A DNA stretch of 64,000 nucleotides from Latilactobacillus graminis DSM 20719 (GTDB lineage Bacteria; Bacillota; Bacilli; Lactobacillales; Lactobacillaceae), in the NCBI RefSeq assembly GCF_001436415.1, contig NZ_AYZB01000035.1, forward strand, positions 131,909 to 195,908, written 5' to 3'. Shown here piece by piece: positions 1 to 8,200 of the stretch (positions within the stretch are counted from its first letter, which is position 1; each line of letters begins with the position of its first letter). The translations under genes were made by a program, and so were the position numbers. The notes beneath the pieces are model-generated. The model saw nothing but the letters and a program-made list of their open reading frames with translations, was not told the DNA's origin and ran no database searches.

Positions 1-183
1 TGGAATTTGCGCGCTATGATAGTAGTCCTTTGCATTTTCCGCACCAGAACCTTTAAACGAATCCATATCGACGAATTTTTGTCCGGAACCTTCGTAGCTT
101 TTTAATTGGTTCCGGAGAGCTTTAATTTTAGGATTAATTGAATCAACTAACTCATTGAATTCAGTTGCGACGTATTTTCCCAT
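1..183 (-). CDS. LXG-type T7SS toxin, second copy, N-terminus only (cut by window edge)
   Basis: The first 61 codons of an LXG polymorphic toxin run off the left edge. The start ATG at 181-183 has a good Shine-Dalgarno (AAGGAG). The translation begins MGKYVATEFNELVDS and matches the N-terminus of the complete toxin at 3082-4482 except for one Asp to Asn change at residue 10. DNA identity over the stretch is about 96 percent by eye. This part carries the helical targeting region with the SFKGSGAENAKDYY segment that corresponds to the LXG signature. The toxic C-terminus lies outside the window, so its activity cannot be judged. It is the last gene of the T7SS operon seen here. Confidence 0.85.
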   Translation of the reverse strand, partial: MGKYVATEFNELVDSINPKIKALRNQLKSYEGSGQKFVDMDSFKGSGAENAKDYYHSAQIP

Positions 184-273
184 ATCTATCATCTCCTTAG
201 TAAAAAACTTAATGTCTATGTATAGCACTCAATGACTAGATGTCATTGGGTTAATTGCCATTACAGATGATTT

Positions 274-579
274 CTACTTTGTAATTTCTAATTTAGGGTA
301 CTGACTTGAAGCAATCAAGGTTGGGTAATCCGCTTCAAATTCTTGTTCTTGCGCATCACAATAGCCCACAAAGACTACTTCTTCAATATTTTCGTGATTG
401 AAGAAGTAGATTTCATCAACATCAACCAAGCCTAATGGTGATACGACAGCCCCATAGTCTGCGTAATAAGTCGTGCCTGCCTGTTCTGTTAGCGCCCCGC
501 GTGAGACGATTGTTAGTAAAGTGCCGTCGCTATCTTTTAAAGCGACGACTGATCCTAATGGTAAAATGACATCATTCAT
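274..579 (-). CDS. DUF4176 domain protein
   Basis: A 101-residue soluble protein with the DUF4176 pattern: N-terminal LPLGSVVALKD, a central tyrosine-rich YYADYGAVVSPLG block and a C-terminal YFFNHENIEEVVFVGY block followed by an acidic EEFE-like tail. DUF4176 proteins are regularly found beside LXG toxins in Firmicutes T7SS clusters. Their exact role is not established to my knowledge; chaperone, adaptor or immunity functions are all possible. Its start overlaps the end of the 47-codon ORF upstream (572-715), and a second LXG gene follows 90 bases downstream. A paralogue is at 1336-1635. Confidence 0.8.
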   Translation of the reverse strand: MNDVILPLGSVVALKDSDGTLLTIVSRGALTEQAGTTYYADYGAVVSPLGLVDVDEIYFFNHENIEEVVFVGYCDAQEQEFEADYPTLIASSQYPKLEITK

Positions 580-715
580 TATTTTTCTCCTTTAATCCTT
601 TTTCTTGTATTTCTTTTACGGCTTTGAACCAACGATACCCATTATTAATCCATAAAATGTGAACGAAAATGAAAGTACAAATACTGGAACCAAACGCATA
701 TAATAATATAACCAT
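572..715 (-). CDS. Small single-pass membrane protein, 47 aa
   Basis: This short ORF starts at ATG 713-715, two bases after the stop of the preceding membrane gene (718-1215). It ends in TGA at 572-574, overlapping the start of the DUF4176 gene. Residues 2 to about 24 are hydrophobic (VILLYAFGSSICTFIFVHIL) and form one membrane segment. The remainder is charged and lysine-rich (KAVKEIQEKGLKEK). Tight spacing on both sides supports a real, translationally coupled gene. No family is recognised. It could be a small immunity subunit, or the separated C-terminal part of the upstream membrane protein. Confidence 0.55.
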   Translation of the reverse strand: MVILLYAFGSSICTFIFVHILWINNGYRWFKAVKEIQEKGLKEKNNE

Positions 716-717
716 AA

Positions 718-1215
718 TCAGACCCCCACAATAATACTAATTGGTATAGCTTGCATAAGTATTGTTACAAAAACTATAAAAGAAAATACAATCCAATATT
801 TCCCATATTTCGTATTTGGATTCGTTAGATAACCAGTTGATTCAATTGCATATTGAACTTGTTTCGATGTAGCTGGTCTTATATGCTTCATATCCATATA
901 CATAAACTTATTCATTAAATAGATTTCAATAGTTGAAAACAGTATCCAAAAGATTGTAAAAACGACACGCGACAGTACTGAATTAAATGGATCTTCTTTA
1001 ATATGAAGCCATCCATGCGGTAAAATAAAGCCTAAAATAGCGATAATCGCTATTCCAATTCCTGTATATAACCAGACCTTAGCCCCATTCTGTTGACTGC
1101 CACTTGCCGAAATAATCGAACTTGATTCGCCAACATAAGCTTTCTTTTCTTTTGTATCCCAATAGACACTGCCTGACTTAGGTGCGTCACCTAACCAAAT
1201 TATTCTTCTCATCAT
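718..1215 (-). CDS. Membrane protein of the T7SS toxin cassette, possible immunity
   Basis: A 165-residue protein. A soluble head (residues 1-45, IIWLGDAPKSGSVYWD) is followed by hydrophobic stretches near 47-65 (WLYTGIGIAIIAILGFIL), 83-103 and 143-163, giving three or possibly four membrane passes. No family is recognised. It lies in the toxin-immunity portion of the operon between two DUF4176 genes, where immunity proteins against membrane-acting LXG toxins are expected; that function is inferred from position only. Two ATG codons stand in tandem at the start (1210-1215) behind GAGGT. The preceding 120 bases hold two hairpins. Confidence 0.6.
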   Translation of the reverse strand: MMRRIIWLGDAPKSGSVYWDTKEKKAYVGESSSIISASGSQQNGAKVWLYTGIGIAIIAILGFILPHGWLHIKEDPFNSVLSRVVFTIFWILFSTIEIYLMNKFMYMDMKHIRPATSKQVQYAIESTGYLTNPNTKYGKYWIVFSFIVFVTILMQAIPISIIVGV

Positions 1216-1265
1216 GCCGACCTCGAAATTAAAGTTTCTTTATTTGTAATAACTGCTGAACACCC

Positions 1266-1311
1266 TTGTTTCTATGTAGTAGAAACAAACGATTAATACG
1301 ATAATTAATCG
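1266..1311. other. Two adjacent perfect hairpins between cassette genes
   Basis: Stem-loop one (1266-1288) has 9-bp arms TTGTTTCTA/TAGAAACAA around a 5-base loop. Stem-loop two (1290-1311) has 8-bp arms CGATTAAT/ATTAATCG around 6 bases. Neither is followed by a clear T-run, so they are poor terminators. They may mark an mRNA processing or stability site, or a recombination point between cassettes. Confidence 0.45.
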
Positions 1312-1335
1312 CCTGTTTCCGATAACTTAATTATT

Positions 1336-1635
1336 TTATTCTGTTTGCCCGCGTGTATACTGATCGGCATTATTTTGAATCCAATCATTTAGTTCAGCTT
1401 GTGCTTTTTCTTCTGTTGCATCTTCAAAACCACGATGTAAGATTTCTTGTATATCACCTTGATTAAAATAGACTAACGTCTCTTCTAGTCCGGTTGGGTA
1501 CACAACTGCTTGATAGTCCCACAATATTTGTTTTTTTCCAAGCAACAATACTCGCCCAACAATCATCACCGGTGTTTCACCGTCATTTAAAATCACGACG
1601 CTTCCGATTGGTAAATACTTAGTTTGATTTGTCAT
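1336..1635 (-). CDS. DUF4176 domain protein
   Basis: A 99-residue DUF4176 protein: YLPIGSVVILNDGETPVMIV at the N-terminus, a WDYQAVVYPTGL block and VYFNQGDIQEILHRGFEDATEE near the C-terminus. The start at 1633-1635 has the Shine-Dalgarno GGAGGT placed inside the end of the upstream membrane gene, so translation is coupled. It is a paralogue of the protein at 274-579. The beginning of a third, broken copy is visible at 2378-2409. The repeated order toxin, membrane protein, DUF4176 suggests that each toxin cassette carries its own DUF4176 gene. Confidence 0.8.
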   Translation of the reverse strand: MTNQTKYLPIGSVVILNDGETPVMIVGRVLLLGKKQILWDYQAVVYPTGLEETLVYFNQGDIQEILHRGFEDATEEKAQAELNDWIQNNADQYTRGQTE

Positions 1636-2308
1636 TTTGTTGTACCTCCAAGTTTTTAATAATTTGTTCTAATTCAGGTACTGTGATTTCTCGACCTTGG
1701 TATTTGATTTTACGAATATAATACTTATTATTCTGAAGTGGTATATTTGCAAAGAAACCAGAAAGCCCAAAAAGAGCTCCGTATAACGGTAAACCAATAA
1801 AAGCTCGCCAATCCGTTATCTGCTTTTCATCAAAAGTTACTACTATAAAAAAAATGGCCATTATTATCATAAAAAGCGAAAAAAATATGTTCAACCAAGT
1901 TGCACGTATTGTGGGCACCAAATATAAACGCGGATATTCTTCTTTAAAACGATTTCCTAACCATAATTTACGCCTTAAAGTAAACCAAATAATCATCCCA
2001 ATCGATCCAAATAAAAAAAGTGACATGTTAAAAATCCCCTGCACTACACCACTTATATTAACCGAATGTTGAACTAAAATAGCCGAAAGAATACCGCCAA
2101 GTCCCCAACCAATTGCAATTAAATCAAATTGATTTTGTTTGCTTTTCCTTAACATCCCTTTGCGTTCACCAACATAATGCCCTAAATAAATCATATTGAA
2201 TGGCAATAAAAATTCGTACCATCTAGATTTTGGGAGAAACCCGTACCACTTATTATTGATTTTAGTTTCTGCGCCATACTTTCCACCACGAACACTAATA
2301 ATCTCCAT
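1619..2308 (-). CDS. Putative LXG-toxin immunity membrane protein, paralogue B
   Basis: A 229-residue membrane protein. An N-terminal soluble part contains SRWYEFLLPFNMIYLGHYVG. Hydrophobic segments lie near residues 66-83, 92-110, 138-160 and 168-188, and the tail YIRKIKYQGREITVPELEQ is conserved. It is clearly paralogous to the protein at 2411-3082, with an almost identical C-terminus. It starts one base after the stop of a toxin fossil (2310-2384), which is where an immunity gene is expected. No named family is recognised. Immunity against a pore-forming or membrane-acting LXG toxin is an inference from order and topology. Since its own toxin has been lost, it may be an orphan immunity gene. 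Confidence 0.6.
   Translation of the reverse strand: MEIISVRGGKYGAETKINNKWYGFLPKSRWYEFLLPFNMIYLGHYVGERKGMLRKSKQNQFDLIAIGWGLGGILSAILVQHSVNISGVVQGIFNMSLFLFGSIGMIIWFTLRRKLWLGNRFKEEYPRLYLVPTIRATWLNIFFSLFMIIMAIFFIVVTFDEKQITDWRAFIGLPLYGALFGLSGFFANIPLQNNKYYIRKIKYQGREITVPELEQIIKNLEVQQNDKSN
1647..1717. repeat. 71-bp direct repeat, copy 1
   Basis: This is the 3' end of the membrane gene at 1619-2308. It matches 2421-2491 with two mismatches over 71 bases by eye. The repeat encodes the shared IRKIKYQGREITVPELEQ tail. The level of DNA identity points to recent duplication or gene conversion. Confidence 0.85.
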
Positions 2309-2309
2309 A

Positions 2310-2384
2310 TTATGATTTCCCCTTTATCTTATCGTACGCACCATGATCATCTGCGTAATCCACTGCAATACTTGCTTCTAATTG
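2310..2384 (-). pseudogene. Fossil 3' end of a lost LXG toxin gene
   Basis: Reading the minus strand gives an open frame ending ASIAVDYADDHGAYDKIKGKS with TAA at 2310-2312. This resembles the last residues of the intact toxin at 3082 (KIVDYGDQKGLFDFTKGVK). The fossil stop lies one base from the start of the downstream membrane gene, as in the intact toxin-immunity pair. Upstream the frame runs directly into the broken DUF4176 head at 2378-2409, out of frame. The body of the toxin has therefore been deleted. Confidence 0.6.
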
Positions 2385-2409
2385 GTAAATACTCAGTTTT
2401 ATTTGTCAT
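2378..2409 (-). pseudogene. Broken 5' end of a DUF4176 gene
   Basis: ATG at 2407-2409 follows GGAG and encodes MTNKTEYLPI, nearly the same as the start of the intact DUF4176 protein at 1336-1635 (MTNQTKYLPI). Similarity stops after about 11 codons, where the sequence switches to the toxin 3' end. It marks a deletion joint between two cassettes. Confidence 0.65.
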
Positions 2410-2410
2410 T

Positions 2411-3082
2411 CTATTGTGTCTCCAAGTTTTTAATAATTTGTTCTAATTCAGGTACCGTGATTTCTCGACCTTGGTATTTAATTTTACGAATTCTATAAAG
2501 TTGTTTGACAGGTACAATACTAAATAAACCAATTAATCCCATAAATGCACCATACAAGGGCATTGCAAAAAATATACGCCAATCATCTGTGACAACATTT
2601 GAACTATCAATTAACATAAAATATGAGACAATTAAATTAAATGCTGTTCCTAAAATGACAATTATCACTGCTTTTATTCCTGGTATTAAATAAATAACCG
2701 GTAAGGGGGCATTTAAAGTATTCAAATTTATTCTATGCCACTTTTTCTTTTTTCGGTTGAACCAAAAAACTACTAATATTAGACCTACTAAGTATAATAA
2801 GATTTTAAATAGATTCATTAAGAAAAGATTCAAGGTAACTGTGTGCGTTACTAATAATGCCGAAAGAATACTTGCAAGCCCATACCCCGTGAAATAATAA
2901 TTACTGTTATTCTTATGAATTTCTAAAGGCGCCTGATATCGACCAACTTCATGACCCAATAAAGATATATTAAATGGTAACAAGAACTCGTACCATCTAC
3001 TTCGAACAAGCAAACTATAACGAAGTCCATCAATTTCTAATGATAATGTATGTCTTCCAGGCTCTATTTTAGTCCATTTCAT
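2411..3082 (-). CDS. Putative LXG-toxin immunity membrane protein, paralogue A
   Basis: A 223-residue membrane protein whose start overlaps the stop of the LXG toxin gene, so both should be made from one message. A soluble N-terminal region includes SRWYEFLLPFNISLLGHEVG. Hydrophobic segments follow near residues 63-80, 88-107, 132-153 and 170-188, then the tail RIRKIKYQGREITVPELEQ. Topology and position directly after the toxin suggest immunity to the glycine-rich, membrane-seeking C-terminus of that toxin. No named family is recognised. The paralogue is at 1619-2308. Confidence 0.65.
   Translation of the reverse strand: MKWTKIEPGRHTLSLEIDGLRYSLLVRSRWYEFLLPFNISLLGHEVGRYQAPLEIHKNNSNYYFTGYGLASILSALLVTHTVTLNLFLMNLFKILLYLVGLILVVFWFNRKKKKWHRINLNTLNAPLPVIYLIPGIKAVIIVILGTAFNLIVSYFMLIDSSNVVTDDWRIFFAMPLYGAFMGLIGLFSIVPVKQLYRIRKIKYQGREITVPELEQIIKNLETQ
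2421..2491. repeat. 71-bp direct repeat, copy 2
   Basis: Partner of 1647-1717 with two mismatches, located at the 3' end of the membrane gene 2411-3082. Homologous recombination between the two copies would delete one immunity gene and the fossil joint. Confidence 0.85.
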
Positions 3083-4482
3083 TACTTTACCCCTTTTGTG
3101 AAATCAAAAAGACCTTTTTGATCTCCATAATCTACAATTTTCCCAACACCGAAGGAAACCCCTAATGATAATCCAACAGCTGCCCAGCCAACAGGAGTAA
3201 CAGAAACTGCTGCTAGTAAAGCCATCGCTCCTAGACTTAAACCAACTTTCGATGCTGTTTTCGCCCCCGAATATTCTGCCGCATGAATATCGTCTAATCC
3301 TTGTGCTTTCCCGGAATCATAGGTTCCTTTCGCATCCAAAGCAATCCCGACTCCGCCTAATAGCTTTCCGCCAGCCGAGAATGATTTTCCGATGCCATTA
3401 CGTGCTTCAGCCGATACTTTTAGCGCTGAACCATATGCTTCTCGAGCCGTTAATCCTGCACCAAGTTTTGCACTCGCAACACTCTTAAACGTATTTTGAG
3501 TTTGTTTCAACATCCACGGCTGTGCAACTTCCTGTAGTGCATCTTTGGCCGTATCCGTACTCAATACTTGGCTCTTTAAACGTGTTAGGAAATCAGAATC
3601 ATTTTCAGCAGTCTCATTAACTGCTTTAACCGTCTTATCCCAATCCTTTTGTTTAGCTTCCCCTAACTGACTGGCAAGGTATTGCTTGTAGAGCTGTTTT
3701 GCTTTTTTGCCTTTCACCGATTTTGGTGCGTGCGCCATTGCCTCTTCAGCTCTTGAAACTAATGCTTTATACTTCTGTTGACTCATATTTTTAGGTTTCT
3801 TAATCCCGGACTCTTTTTCCACCTCACTAACCGGTTTTGCGTTCCTTATCGCTGTTTTCAACATTGATTTCGTTTTACCACTATAAGCGGTAACGCCACC
3901 ATGTTGCTTGCTGTAGGCAAAACCTTTGATAACCGTTTGAAAACTATCAGTCCGATTCTCTAGGCTTTCCCACGTATTTGCATTATCTAAACGAAAATCA
4001 TCAAATTTCTCTTTGGCCTTTTTGACTTCTTTTTCCCACTCATCAAAGTGATCATTAAACGCCGACGGCTTTAACTTTTCAGCACGATCAGAACCAGATG
4101 ACTCAATGGCGGCATTGATCTCGCGAATTGTTTGATCAAGCGCTTTTTTATTAGTTTTGCCTTTACTTAGATAATCCTCCAAAAAATCAGAATCATAAAC
4201 AGCATTGGAATTTGCGTCTACATTATCTCGAAAATCATCTTGAATTTTCTTTGCCTTTTTTTGAATATCACCGACCAATGTACTGAAGGTTTTAGCGGCC
4301 GGAATTTGCGCGCTGTGATAGTAGTCCTTCGCATTTTCCGCACCAGAACCTTTGAAAGAATCCATGTCGACGAATTTTTGTCCGGAACCTTCGTAGCTTT
4401 TTAATTGGTTCCGGAGGGCTTTAATTTTAGGATTAATTGAATCAACTAACTCATCGAATTCAGTTGCGACGTATTTTCCCAT
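3082..4482 (-). CDS. LXG-type polymorphic toxin, T7SS substrate
   Basis: A 466-residue protein starting MGKYVATEF at 4480-4482, behind GGGGG. A longer frame upstream has no good start signal. Residues 1 to about 200 are mostly helical and carry the LXG-like segment (SFKGSGAENAKDYYHSAQIP, residues about 43-62), the part recognised by EssC with helper proteins. The middle is lysine-rich. The last 130 residues are glycine- and alanine-rich with hydrophobic helices (GKLLGGVGIALDAKGTYDSG; LSLGAMALLAAVSVTPVGWA) and GxxxG-like spacing. I see no nuclease, NADase or lipase motif. A membrane-inserting toxin like the glycine-zipper LXG toxins is plausible but inferred. Two helper genes precede it and an immunity candidate follows. 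Confidence 0.8.
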   Translation of the reverse strand: MGKYVATEFDELVDSINPKIKALRNQLKSYEGSGQKFVDMDSFKGSGAENAKDYYHSAQIPAAKTFSTLVGDIQKKAKKIQDDFRDNVDANSNAVYDSDFLEDYLSKGKTNKKALDQTIREINAAIESSGSDRAEKLKPSAFNDHFDEWEKEVKKAKEKFDDFRLDNANTWESLENRTDSFQTVIKGFAYSKQHGGVTAYSGKTKSMLKTAIRNAKPVSEVEKESGIKKPKNMSQQKYKALVSRAEEAMAHAPKSVKGKKAKQLYKQYLASQLGEAKQKDWDKTVKAVNETAENDSDFLTRLKSQVLSTDTAKDALQEVAQPWMLKQTQNTFKSVASAKLGAGLTAREAYGSALKVSAEARNGIGKSFSAGGKLLGGVGIALDAKGTYDSGKAQGLDDIHAAEYSGAKTASKVGLSLGAMALLAAVSVTPVGWAAVGLSLGVSFGVGKIVDYGDQKGLFDFTKGVK

Positions 4483-4483
4483 C

Positions 4484-4762
4484 TTAGTTTCCCCCGACTG
4501 CATTCTTAGCTGCGTTATCCGCAGCCTCAATTTTTTCACCAATGGTAGTCATATCATCCGCAGCACTATTAGCGTATTCGCTAAATCCACTCGTTAATTG
4601 TGCTACTTCATCTAGAATTTTAATTGCGGGTTTTGCTGCATGAACATTGGTCTTACTTAATTTAACGTCATCCAACTTTATTTGAATCGCTGAAGAATCG
4701 GTCTTTAGCTGTTTGACGGCCTGACTATAATCGGACTGATTGTAACTAATTTTCTTCACCAT
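4484..4762 (-). CDS. Small helical LXG helper (SACOL2603/DUF5344-like)
   Basis: A 92-residue, almost entirely helical protein with alternating charged and small residues (QAVKQLKTDSSAIQIKLDDV) and a small-residue tail (NAAKNAVGGN). Size, composition and position just before an LXG toxin fit the T7SS effector-associated family typified by SACOL2603 and YwqI. Such proteins bind the LXG helix bundle and help its export. Its stop is one base from the toxin start, and the toxin Shine-Dalgarno lies inside its last codons. The family assignment is from memory of the pattern. Confidence 0.65.
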   Translation of the reverse strand: MVKKISYNQSDYSQAVKQLKTDSSAIQIKLDDVKLSKTNVHAAKPAIKILDEVAQLTSGFSEYANSAADDMTTIGEKIEAADNAAKNAVGGN

Positions 4763-4780
4763 GAATTTACCTCCTACTAA

Positions 4781-5209
4781 CTAATCATTTAAATGCTTCA
4801 TCTCGTTTGTTTTTGATGAAATTAGTTTTTTAAGTGCCGCCATTGTATTATTATGCGCATTAATCTTACCGTTCAAGCTGCCAATCTCGGCCTCTATATC
4901 ACCTTTGGCATCTTCCAATTTATTTTTTAAAGAAGATAGCGATTTTGCCAAACTATCGATTGCTTCTTCGGCTTTATCTTTCCGATCGCCATTCCAATCA
5001 TTTGTTTCTATCAAGAGCACTTCGTTTGCTTTACTTATTTCATCACTAAATGGATCAGTAAGCCGATTTAATTTCTCTAACGCCTTTTTCAGCTGATTTC
5101 TTTTAGCAGTATCAGTCGCTGAACTCGCAAATAAACTTCCGACTTTACTACTCATTTGAGCAATTTCACGACCAATCGCTGCTTGCTCCAATATATGATC
5201 TTTACCCAT
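4781..5209 (-). CDS. Coiled-coil LXG helper (DUF5082/YwqH-like)
   Basis: A 142-residue helical protein with long coiled-coil stretches around residues 30-60 and 80-140 (KAEEAIDSLAKSLSSLKNKL, GDIEAEIGSLNGKINAHNNT). The order essC, coiled-coil protein, roughly 90-residue helper, LXG toxin matches Bacillus yukBA-linked and ywqH-I-J arrangements. It probably forms part of the targeting complex with the LXG N-terminus. Its start overlaps the end of essC by eight bases, indicating coupling. There is no signal peptide, as expected for a T7SS partner. Confidence 0.65.
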   Translation of the reverse strand: MGKDHILEQAAIGREIAQMSSKVGSLFASSATDTAKRNQLKKALEKLNRLTDPFSDEISKANEVLLIETNDWNGDRKDKAEEAIDSLAKSLSSLKNKLEDAKGDIEAEIGSLNGKINAHNNTMAALKKLISSKTNEMKHLND

Positions 5210-8200
5210 CTATCTCACCTCTTACATACTGCATTCGATCGAACGATCCACGCAGATTAATCGTTGCCAAATTCTCAGGCAACGCTGGTTCACGACTGTT
5301 CGTTGAACCATCCATAATACTGTTTTGATCAACCGCACGCATGGTTGCCATGCTGCCGCTGATTCGTTTTTTAATTTCATACTGCGCCGTTTCTCGACCA
5401 CGTTTAAACCACGCAAATTCATCAATTAGGATAAAGGTGTTTTCAGTATCTAGTAAATCGGCTAATAAGTTAGCTTTCACATTACCAATCTCATCAATAT
5501 CCGGTTCAATATTTGTTGCGCTGATGAACGCTTCTGTATGATTAATGACAATTGTTTGATTCGTTATTTGATCATCAATTAACTGATCTAATATATTTTC
5601 TTTGAAGTCAACCACATCAGCTTGATTTTGTCCGTCAAATACGAGTGCTGATTTAGCACGCTCTGCAAGTGTCATCAAACCACTAACCATTAACTGATAA
5701 CTAATATCTTCAGGTTGACCGAAAACAATCATATTTCCCGAAAGCATAATCGGTTCAACAGTCGTTGTATCTAACCCTAGTGGGAAGTCACCAGCAGTAA
5801 ACGCATCTTCTACACCTTCAAATTCAATGAATGATTCAACATCTAGCGTATCAGGAATCATCGGAATTTGTTTAGGACGCTTACCCGTCCATTTTTCGTT
5901 CATTGTTTTAATTTCTGCTGTAATATTATCCAACACTTCTAAGTCATCAGCACCTCGAACTGGTAAAGCTGTTTGGAACTCAACAGCTTCATCGAGCTTG
6001 ACTAATCCAGCGCCTGGTCGATCTTGAGGCACTAATTTGGTTCGTCCAACAACACCAGAAATGTCTCCGACTTCAAGTAAACTTAGCATCAATCGATGTT
6101 TCAAGGTAGAGGATAAGTTCGAGCGAATAGCAGCGGTTCGATTAGCGGTGAGAACAACGTGGATACCTAGCCCTAAACCTTCACGTCCAATCTGAATCAT
6201 TAATTTATTTAATTCATTCTCGTAACTAACATCTTTCATACCATCATAGCCATCCAACACGACAACAATTTCAGGTAAACTTTCACCGGTTGCACGTTCA
6301 TATAATGATAAATTTGCGACGTTTTTCTGCGCTAATAATTTTTTCCGTTCCTTAATTTTTTCTATTAACTTCGTCATTAGCTTAGTAATCTTCTCTTCTT
6401 CATCTAACCGGAAGAAATCCGCCGTATGCGGTAATTGCCGTAATGGAAGCAAACCATTGGTGCCAAAATCCATTAGGTACAAGTGTAGTGTTTCAGGGGT
6501 ATGCTTATGTGCCAAATCCAAAATCATAGTTTGAATGAAGGTTGACTTACCATAACCAGATGAGCCATATAACACGACATGCCCGTCAGACAAGTTTAGT
6601 TCTAGTGGCCGTTGATCCTGTTCAGCCGGAATATCCATCAAGCCAAGTGTCGCTACTAGGGGTTGCTTGGCCTTTTGCCATTGACTAGCAAAATCAGTTT
6701 CAGTTAAATCAGCCAAAAAGACCCGATCTTTCAAAGCAGGCAACCAGACCTTTGTTGGACGAACATAGTCACCTTCATTGAAAATATGATTGATTTCATC
6801 GATCACAACGTCAATTTGTTTTTTGACTTTTTTGGTAACCTTCTCTGATCCTGTATCATCATTTTTATTCAGTTTATTATATTGGCCCCATTCATTAATG
6901 TTATAAATAGCCAATTCTTCCTCTGAATTTTCTTCCTGATTAGGCTTATAATCCGCACCGGTGTAGGCTGTTTGGAATAATTCATAACGCTCATTATTCC
7001 CAACTTGTAGATAGCCACGCCCAGTTTCTACAATATCTGCTGCATCAGGTGTTTTTAACATTTCTTTTGAATCGGCTGCATCAGCCACCTTCAAGGCAAT
7101 TCGGAATCGAGAATTAGCCCAGATTTGATCATTAACAACCCCGGCAGGTTTTTGAGTGGCCAATAATAGATGGACACCTAACGAACGCCCAACACGCGCG
7201 GTCTGCACTAACGCATCCAAGAACTCAGGCACTTGTGACTTAAGCTCAGCAAATTCATCTGATACCATTACTAAGTGAGGGATTGGTTCAGTGGCATCCC
7301 CAGATTCTAGTGCCTTGTGGTAATCATTAATATTGGCAACCCCGACAGATGAAAAGACACGCATCCGCCGTTTCATCTCGGCATCAATCGATGTCAGTGC
7401 GCGCATTGCTGCCGCACCATCTAGATTAGTAATTGCCCCGACAGTATGTGGGAAGTACGCTAAATCATCCGCAAGCGCCCCACCCTTAAAGTCAATCGGC
7501 AAAAAGGCGACATTCGTCGGCTTAAAATTAACCGCGAGTGAAGTCATTAAATCTTTAATCACTTCGGTTTTACCAGATCCGGTCGTTCCGGCCAAAAGAC
7601 CATGCGGGCCATCTTCTTTTTCATGAAGATCTAGCTCGACAACATCGTGATCAGCCCGCCAACCAATCGGTACGGCCATCGACTTTCTAGGTTGGTTATT
7701 TTCCCACCGGTCTTTAATCGACAATTCTTCAACATGCGTCACATCATACATTTGCATGAAATCCAACATCGATGGAATAGAACTTTCTAAATTTAATTTA
7801 TGATCGATCGGTGCCAAATAACGAGCAAACAATTCTTTATCGACATAGTCTGGGACATGATCTAATTTAAATTGCTTATTCTTGACAACACCATCTTCCA
7901 TAACGAGCACTCCAGTTGTACTGTCCAGTACATCTATCACCGTTTTAACATTTTCTCGTAAGGAACTACGTACATCAGCAGTAAAAATTAAGCTGACGCC
8001 TAATTCCTGTGGATCCTCTTGTAAGTATTCCATAATGACATGGTCCATAATTAATTTTTCATCAGTTACCAATATCACTAACCGTGGTAAAAATAACGGC
8101 TGTTGATTACGACTGGTTTCACTTAATGCATTTTTTCTTTCTTTCAACAAACTGTAAACTGAACCCATTACTTGATCGCGTGTTCGCTGGTTGTAGACAA

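Noticed and set aside
7333-7626. Plus-strand 97-codon ORF
   Set aside because: Antisense to the essC D1 ATPase region; the composition is that of a shadow frame.
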